A program made the position numbers and the translations under genes. The notes beneath the pieces are model-generated. The model worked only from the letters and a program-made list of their open reading frames with translations. It had not been told where the DNA came from and did no database searches. 49,331 bases of DNA from Clostridium punense (GTDB lineage Bacteria; Bacillota; Clostridia; Clostridiales; Clostridiaceae), in NCBI RefSeq assembly GCF_017874425.1, contig NZ_JAGGLL010000029.1, forward strand, positions 1-49,331. The letters run 5' to 3'. This document shows positions 45,248 through 49,331 of the stretch, piece after piece. Positions within the stretch are counted from its first letter, which is position 1, and every line of letters starts with the position of its first letter.

Positions 45248-45275
45248 GTATATTACTTATAAAACTATATGTCAA
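45247..45275 (-). promoter_or_regulatory. Sigma-A promoter of the fab-acc operon
   Basis: On the minus strand TTGACA (45275-45270) and TATACT (45252-45247) are 17 bases apart. The -10 box abuts the upstream FabT-type operator, so bound repressor would block polymerase. Confidence 0.87.
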
Positions 45276-45338
45276 TATAAAATTTATTATTCCACTATAT
45301 TTTTGTAATTATTTTACATGTTGTACATAATCAAAAAA

Positions 45339-45380
45339 ATAATAATAGATCATTAGAGTTTTCCAATGATCTATTATTAT
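45339..45380 (-). terminator. Intrinsic terminator
   Basis: AATAATAGATCATT and AATGATCTATTATT form a 14-bp stem followed on the minus strand by TTTTTTTG. It ends the 216-residue gene upstream of the fab operon promoter. Confidence 0.9.
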
Positions 45381-45407
45381 AAAGTTAGGGTAAGGAGTTA
45401 TATTTTA

Positions 45408-46058
45408 TTATGCTTTTTCTATATTGTATATATAATCGTCCTCATTATTTGTTTCAAAGAACTTATATTCTTCATTAGCTGAGGACACAAAACCCTTTAA
45501 ATATAAAAATCTTAACTTGTAGAATAAGTTTATATCTGCATTTGCTCTTTCAAAGTTTCCTCTATGAACACAAGAAGTGTTTATCCATCTTACAATGTGT
45601 TCATCAGCTTGAATTAACTTTTGAACTCTATCACAAGGCATACCTTCAAGAATATAATTGTTTAAAGTTGAAAATATATCCTTAGCATTCTGAGGATTTT
45701 CTTTTTCTTTTGCCATTTGGCCTTGTTTAATTCCATTATTGTAGAATATATCTTCTGCAGTCTTTAGTGCATCACTTCCATATTTATCTATAAATATTGA
45801 TAAAATAACAGCAACTCTACTTTCTCCATTTTGAATTTTATTTTGAAGCCATCCATGTATATTGCTTAAATCAATTAACTCTTCAATAGATTTTGTTCTA
45901 TCAATAAGCTCTCCATAATTTTTAGTTTCCTCTATAATTTCTCTTGCCTCTTCACCATAAATCTCAAGATATTTATTTCTTAAGTCCATTTCTATATCTT
46001 GAAATAAAAGTACTTTATTAAATAACCAGCTATGAATTGGTGCTAAAAATGCGCTCAT
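45408..46058 (-). CDS. Unrecognised soluble protein with repeated HxWLxNK motif
   Basis: I do not recognise this 216-residue protein. Two similar segments occur, PIHSWLFNKV (7-16) and NIHGWLQNKI (66-75), each putting a histidine and a tryptophan before a helix. A third conserved-looking patch is TSCVHRGNFERAN (161-173) with Cys163 and His165, and Cys142 lies nearby. The layout suggests a helical protein that may bind a metal or other cofactor. No signal peptide or membrane segment. AAGGAG precedes the ATG and a strong terminator follows, so it is a single-gene unit. Confidence 0.7.
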   Translation of the reverse strand: MSAFLAPIHSWLFNKVLLFQDIEMDLRNKYLEIYGEEAREIIEETKNYGELIDRTKSIEELIDLSNIHGWLQNKIQNGESRVAVILSIFIDKYGSDALKTAEDIFYNNGIKQGQMAKEKENPQNAKDIFSTLNNYILEGMPCDRVQKLIQADEHIVRWINTSCVHRGNFERANADINLFYKLRFLYLKGFVSSANEEYKFFETNNEDDYIYNIEKA

Positions 46059-46210
46059 ATAACTATTCTCCTTTTCATTATAAAAATTTCAACCTTCATT
46101 TCATAAGGTTTTATCTCTTTATATTTACATCTATGTAATAACTTTTTCTATAGTTATATGATAATCTAAATTAAGAAATTTATCCGTAACCTATGTTACA
46201 ATATGTAAAT

Positions 46211-47035
46211 TTAGTATTGATTTTTACTTCCATATTTAAGAGGGTCTACAGGGTTTCCATTTACTTTTACTTCAAAGTGTAAGTGTGGTCCCGTGCTATC
46301 CCCTGTGCTTCCAACATCTGCAATATGTGTTCCCTTTTTTATAGTTTCACCTGTGTTTACATAAAGTTTATTACAATGAGCATAAATTGTTTCCATCCCA
46401 TTGCCATGATCTATCTTTACCACTTTTCCATAACCGTTTTGTATTCCTGAGAAAGAAACCCTTCCATCAAGAGCAGCCTCTATTGGTGTTCCTAAGTTTG
46501 CTGCTACATCTATACCTTTATGCATAATTCCATCTCTAACACCAAAATAGGAAGTTAACCATCCTACCGTTGGAGTATGCAAAGAACTATTTAGTGTTAC
46601 CAGCTTTTCCTTTGGAGAACTTACTACTGGCATAGCTTCACTTTCTTTAACAATGGTAAAGGATATTACATTGTTTTTGTTGTTATTATTTTCGATAATT
46701 TTATTGCTCAACGTTTCAGCACTATATACATCACTTTCATTACAAGTGGTTTTTTCATAGGTTATTTTATTATTAACAACTACAGTTTTTATTCCCTTTA
46801 CTTTTGTCTTAGCCAAATATCTTTCCTTTACTATTTCTATTGCCTTATTTCCTATTTCTTCACTAGGCACAACTCCAATATTCACTCCATCTGACTTCAT
46901 CACAACTCCACTAACTTTATTTGTTTCAATTTTTGTATATACTTTATTACTATTTGACATAATCATTACTGTGATAAAAATAATAGTGATACATACTACA
47001 AAAATCTCTTTACCTATTGATTTAAAACTTGTCAT
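46211..47035 (-). CDS. M23 (LytM-type) peptidoglycan endopeptidase
   Basis: One N-terminal membrane helix (about 9-27) anchors this 274-residue protein. The middle (about 35-130) looks like a small mixed domain, and residues about 155-268 are a LytM domain with MHKGIDVA (His172, Asp176), YAH (His220) and HLHFEV (His251, His253). It should cleave cell-wall cross-links outside the membrane, or in the forespore-mother cell space as in SpoIIQ-like proteins; which is unclear. GGAGG precedes the ATG. Divergent from the dnaD-like gene. Confidence 0.88.
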   Translation of the reverse strand: MTSFKSIGKEIFVVCITIIFITVMIMSNSNKVYTKIETNKVSGVVMKSDGVNIGVVPSEEIGNKAIEIVKERYLAKTKVKGIKTVVVNNKITYEKTTCNESDVYSAETLSNKIIENNNNKNNVISFTIVKESEAMPVVSSPKEKLVTLNSSLHTPTVGWLTSYFGVRDGIMHKGIDVAANLGTPIEAALDGRVSFSGIQNGYGKVVKIDHGNGMETIYAHCNKLYVNTGETIKKGTHIADVGSTGDSTGPHLHFEVKVNGNPVDPLKYGSKNQY

Positions 47036-47117
47036 ATTATACCTCCATATCTCTAGTGATAATATTCCCCTTGGAAGGTATTTTTAAACATTGGTTATAT
47101 ATTCTTATTTTTTACCT

Positions 47118-47147
47118 TTGTTTTATGTAAAAAATATATGGTATACT
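47118..47147 (+). promoter_or_regulatory. Promoter candidate for the dnaD-like gene
   Basis: TTGTTT (47118-47123) and TATACT (47142-47147) are 18 bases apart on the plus strand, about 115 bases upstream of the dnaD-like start. The -35 box departs from consensus. Confidence 0.45.
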
Positions 47148-47261
47148 ATGATTAAGTTAATTGGGAGAGTATTTATTATAAAATACTTCCTGTTGATATT
47201 AATAATGTTTAACATTATAATATTTTAGTATTAACAATACATTGAGAAAGGCAGAGATTCC

Positions 47262-48254
47262 ATGAGCACTTTTATGTTTAAGAATAAAACTTTAGATTAT
47301 ACTCCAGTAAGTAATGTGTTCATAGATAAGTACATGGCAAAGGCTAGAGGTGAATACGTAAAGGTATATCTCCTTGGACTTAAGTACTGCATTAGTGGCG
47401 AGCTAGGTGCAAACTCAAGCCTAATTGCTTCAACGCTTTCTCTTTTAGAGACTGACGTTGTGAATGCCTGGAATTATTGGCATGATGAGGGCATTGTGAA
47501 GATGTCTTCTATTGATAACATGGGTAACTTCTACATTGAATTTTTAAACTTAACTAATATTCAAGAAGAAGGTGGAAAAAATCTTAATCTTTTAAGGGAG
47601 CTTGATAACTCCTCGGTTAAAGGAATGCTACAAGACATAGAAAAGCTTATTGGCCGTCCTCTATCCCCTAAGGAAATGACTTCTTACTTAGGTTGGCAAA
47701 AGGATTTTAATTTTTCCCCTGAGTTAATTCTTTTATTAATCCAGTATTGTGTATCTAAAGGGAAAAATGATTATAGATACATAGAAAAAATTGCAATGGC
47801 TTGGCATGATTCAAATATAAAGGATATTGAAGGTGCCCAAAGCTTTATAAAAAGGCATGAAGACAAATGGATTAAGATAAGAAAAATACTCACCTACCTA
47901 GGAATTAAAAATGCTGATATTATGAAGCCACAAGAAGAAATTCTTGAGAAATGGTTAAGTGTCTATAAGTTTCCTATTGATGTTATCTACAAAGCCTGTG
48001 ATATATGTTTTGAAAGATTAAACAGAGCTGATTTTAAATATATTGATGGTATACTAAACAGTTGGTTTAAGGATAACATTAAAAGTTTAGAAGATATTGA
48101 GAAGAAGGATAGAAAAAAACTTACTCATAAGCCTATTATAAACAACTCAAATAATTCAGCTCCTTCTAAAGGTAACTTTAACAACTATGAACAACGTACT
48201 TATGATTTTGATGAATTAGAAAGAAAACTATTAGGATGGGATAATAATGATTAA
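47262..48254 (+). CDS. dnaD: DnaD-like replication initiation protein
   Basis: The 330-residue protein has a winged-helix N-terminus (DYTPVSNVFIDKYM, then EYVKVYLLGLKYC and SLIASTLSLLETDVVNAWNY) and two DnaD/DnaB_2 helical domains ending YIEKIAMAWHDSNIKD (about 176-191) and YIDGILNSWFKDNIKS (about 261-276). DnaD remodels DNA at the origin and helps load the replicative helicase. AAAGG precedes the ATG. Its end overlaps the next gene by 8 bases, so the two are coupled. Confidence 0.9.
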   Translation: MSTFMFKNKTLDYTPVSNVFIDKYMAKARGEYVKVYLLGLKYCISGELGANSSLIASTLSLLETDVVNAWNYWHDEGIVKMSSIDNMGNFYIEFLNLTNIQEEGGKNLNLLRELDNSSVKGMLQDIEKLIGRPLSPKEMTSYLGWQKDFNFSPELILLLIQYCVSKGKNDYRYIEKIAMAWHDSNIKDIEGAQSFIKRHEDKWIKIRKILTYLGIKNADIMKPQEEILEKWLSVYKFPIDVIYKACDICFERLNRADFKYIDGILNSWFKDNIKSLEDIEKKDRKKLTHKPIINNSNNSAPSKGNFNNYEQRTYDFDELERKLLGWDNND

Positions 48255-49218
48255 TAGTCATCACCTTGAAATAATGAAAATTTATGAGGATATTAGAACT
48301 AAAGAGCAAGATAGCTTAAGAAAAAGAAGAGCAGAAATTGAAGCTAAGCTTCCTGAAGTTATTGAGATAGAAAGTACAATCGGAAAGCTTTGCATTCAAA
48401 TGTCTTTAAATGCTCTTAGAAATTTAGAAAGTAGAGAAGAATACCTAAGGGAAGTTAAAGAAAATATAACTACTCTCAGAATGGAAAAGTCGGAGCTTCT
48501 TGTATCCCATGGATATTCTATGGATTATCTAGAATTAAAGTATCATTGTAGCAAATGCAAAGATACAGGATTCTTAGGAAAAGAAAAATGCACCTGCTAT
48601 AAACAAAAACTAGTTAAGATTTACTACACAAACTCAGATTTATCTAGTCTTTTACAAAAAAACAACTTCGATAACTTTAATTTAAATTATTATTCTTCAA
48701 TAAATAATGGTCCTGAAAGGTTTAGCCCAAGAGAGAACATTGAAAATATTGTAAGCAAGGCTTGGGGTTTTATAAAAAACTTCAATACCAGTGATGAGAA
48801 TCTTCTTTTTTATGGTAATTCAGGTACTGGTAAGACCTTCTTATCACACTGCATTGCTAAAGAGCTATTAGATAAGGGATATTTTGTGGTTTATAAAACC
48901 TCAGAAGACTTAATTAAAAGTTTAAAAGAAATAAAGTTTAACGGAAATTTAGAATTGGAAGAGCATCTAATTAACTGTGACTTGTTAATTATAGATGACT
49001 TAGGTACAGAAATGTCCTCAGACTTTTCTAAAACTGAATTATTTAACTTACTTAATGGTAAACTTTTAAAAGGAAAGAAGATGCTTGTATCTACTAACTA
49101 TGCTTTAGATGGCCTTACTACTATGTATTCTGAAAGAATAACTTCAAGGCTTATAGGTAATTTTGATTTGTTTAAGTTTTATGGAAATGATATTAGATTG
49201 CAAAAGAAAATGGCATAA
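48247..49218 (+). CDS. DnaC/DnaI-like helicase loader ATPase
   Basis: The 323-residue protein has a helical N-terminus, a zinc site CSKCKDTGF...CTC (Cys101, Cys104, Cys115, Cys117) and an AAA+ domain with Walker A GNSGTGKT (190-197), Walker B LLIIDD (Asp250, Asp251), sensor STNY and arginine finger SRLIG. DnaI/DnaC proteins load the hexameric helicase onto DNA; the coupled DnaD-like partner supports this over an IstB transposition ATPase. Start ATG 48247 overlaps the upstream stop. Confidence 0.9.
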   Translation: MINSHHLEIMKIYEDIRTKEQDSLRKRRAEIEAKLPEVIEIESTIGKLCIQMSLNALRNLESREEYLREVKENITTLRMEKSELLVSHGYSMDYLELKYHCSKCKDTGFLGKEKCTCYKQKLVKIYYTNSDLSSLLQKNNFDNFNLNYYSSINNGPERFSPRENIENIVSKAWGFIKNFNTSDENLLFYGNSGTGKTFLSHCIAKELLDKGYFVVYKTSEDLIKSLKEIKFNGNLELEEHLINCDLLIIDDLGTEMSSDFSKTELFNLLNGKLLKGKKMLVSTNYALDGLTTMYSERITSRLIGNFDLFKFYGNDIRLQKKMA

Positions 49219-49242
49219 TAAAAAGACAAGGGAAACCGAGGG

Positions 49243-49275
49243 CACTGAAAAACATCTTGTTTTTCAGTGTTCTGC
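49243..49275 (+). terminator. Terminator candidate after the helicase loader gene
   Basis: CACTGAAAAACA and TGTTTTTCAGTG form a perfect 12-bp stem with a TCT loop; extra pairing GGCA/TGCC and a short CCTTTT follow. Confidence 0.65.
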
Positions 49276-49294
49276 CTTTTAGATAATAAAAAAG

Positions 49295-49331
49295 ACATGA
49301 GTATAATCCATTTTATGGTACATACTCATGT
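49295..49331 (-). terminator. Terminator of a convergent gene beyond the right edge
   Basis: ACATGAGTAT and ATACTCATGT are arms of a hairpin that reaches the last base; on the minus strand it is followed by CTTTTTTATT. It therefore ends a minus-strand transcript arriving from outside the window. Confidence 0.7.

Noticed and set aside
48247-49218. IstB transposition ATPase of an insertion sequence
   Set aside because: It is coupled to a DnaD-like gene, has the DnaI-type zinc site, and no IstA-like transposase is adjacent.

Overview
The window is very AT-rich, uses AGA/AGG for almost all arginines, and carries strong GGAGG ribosome sites and GerM-type sporulation protein sequences. Together with a FabK/FabT-type fatty-acid cluster this points to a Clostridium of the classical (cluster I) group. 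No rRNA, tRNA, CRISPR array or prophage was seen.

Layout. (1) 1-1790: a histidine-attenuated transcription unit on the minus strand (consensus promoter, a leader peptide with three His codons, an intrinsic terminator) driving a HisRS-like gene cut off at about two thirds of its length, then a stretch of decayed sequence. (2) 1788-4639: a GNAT and alpha/beta-hydrolase pair, divergent from a MerR-family regulator. (3) 4790-9605: a minus-strand island with foreign-looking codon use. It holds a YidC-like insertase fused to a membrane-anchored sulfatase/LtaS-type domain, a translationally coupled TagB/TagF-like glycerophosphotransferase, and a CPBP protease. (4) 9995-16294: small genes (atypical peptide deformylase, UPF0489 protein), then housekeeping genes rlmH, a SEC-C protein, a GerMN protein, a WalJ-like hydrolase and murA. 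(5) 16637-21425, plus strand: two 2H phosphoesterase paralogs (one without catalytic histidines), an all-alpha dUTPase, a YdcZ-type transporter, a LysR regulator and a cytoplasmic subtilase whose ribosome site lies in a hairpin. (6) 21567-34579, minus strand: cinA, an M16C peptidase, a protein of about 1,812 residues (pseudokinase-AAA-TPR-GAF-GGDEF-GAF), methionine aminopeptidase with a SEC-C finger, an Amidase_6 protein and DegV. (7) 35026-45199: a complete type II fatty-acid operon, in transcription order fabT-fabH-acpP-fabK-fabD-fabG-fabF-accB-fabZ-accC-accD-accA, with a consensus promoter and two tandem FabT-type operators in front. (8) 45408-49218: an unrecognised conserved-looking protein, an M23 peptidase and, on the plus strand, a DnaD-like and a DnaC/DnaI-like helicase-loading pair.

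The most unusual items are the YidC-sulfatase fusion with its coupled partner, the giant pseudokinase/diguanylate cyclase, and a family of palindromic repeats. The repeats occur as one 180-bp copy (between accC and accD) and four shorter deletion derivatives (22-80 bp) next to other genes. Gene starts were moved wherever a ribosome site clearly favours a downstream ATG over an upstream GTG/TTG lying within or in front of that site.
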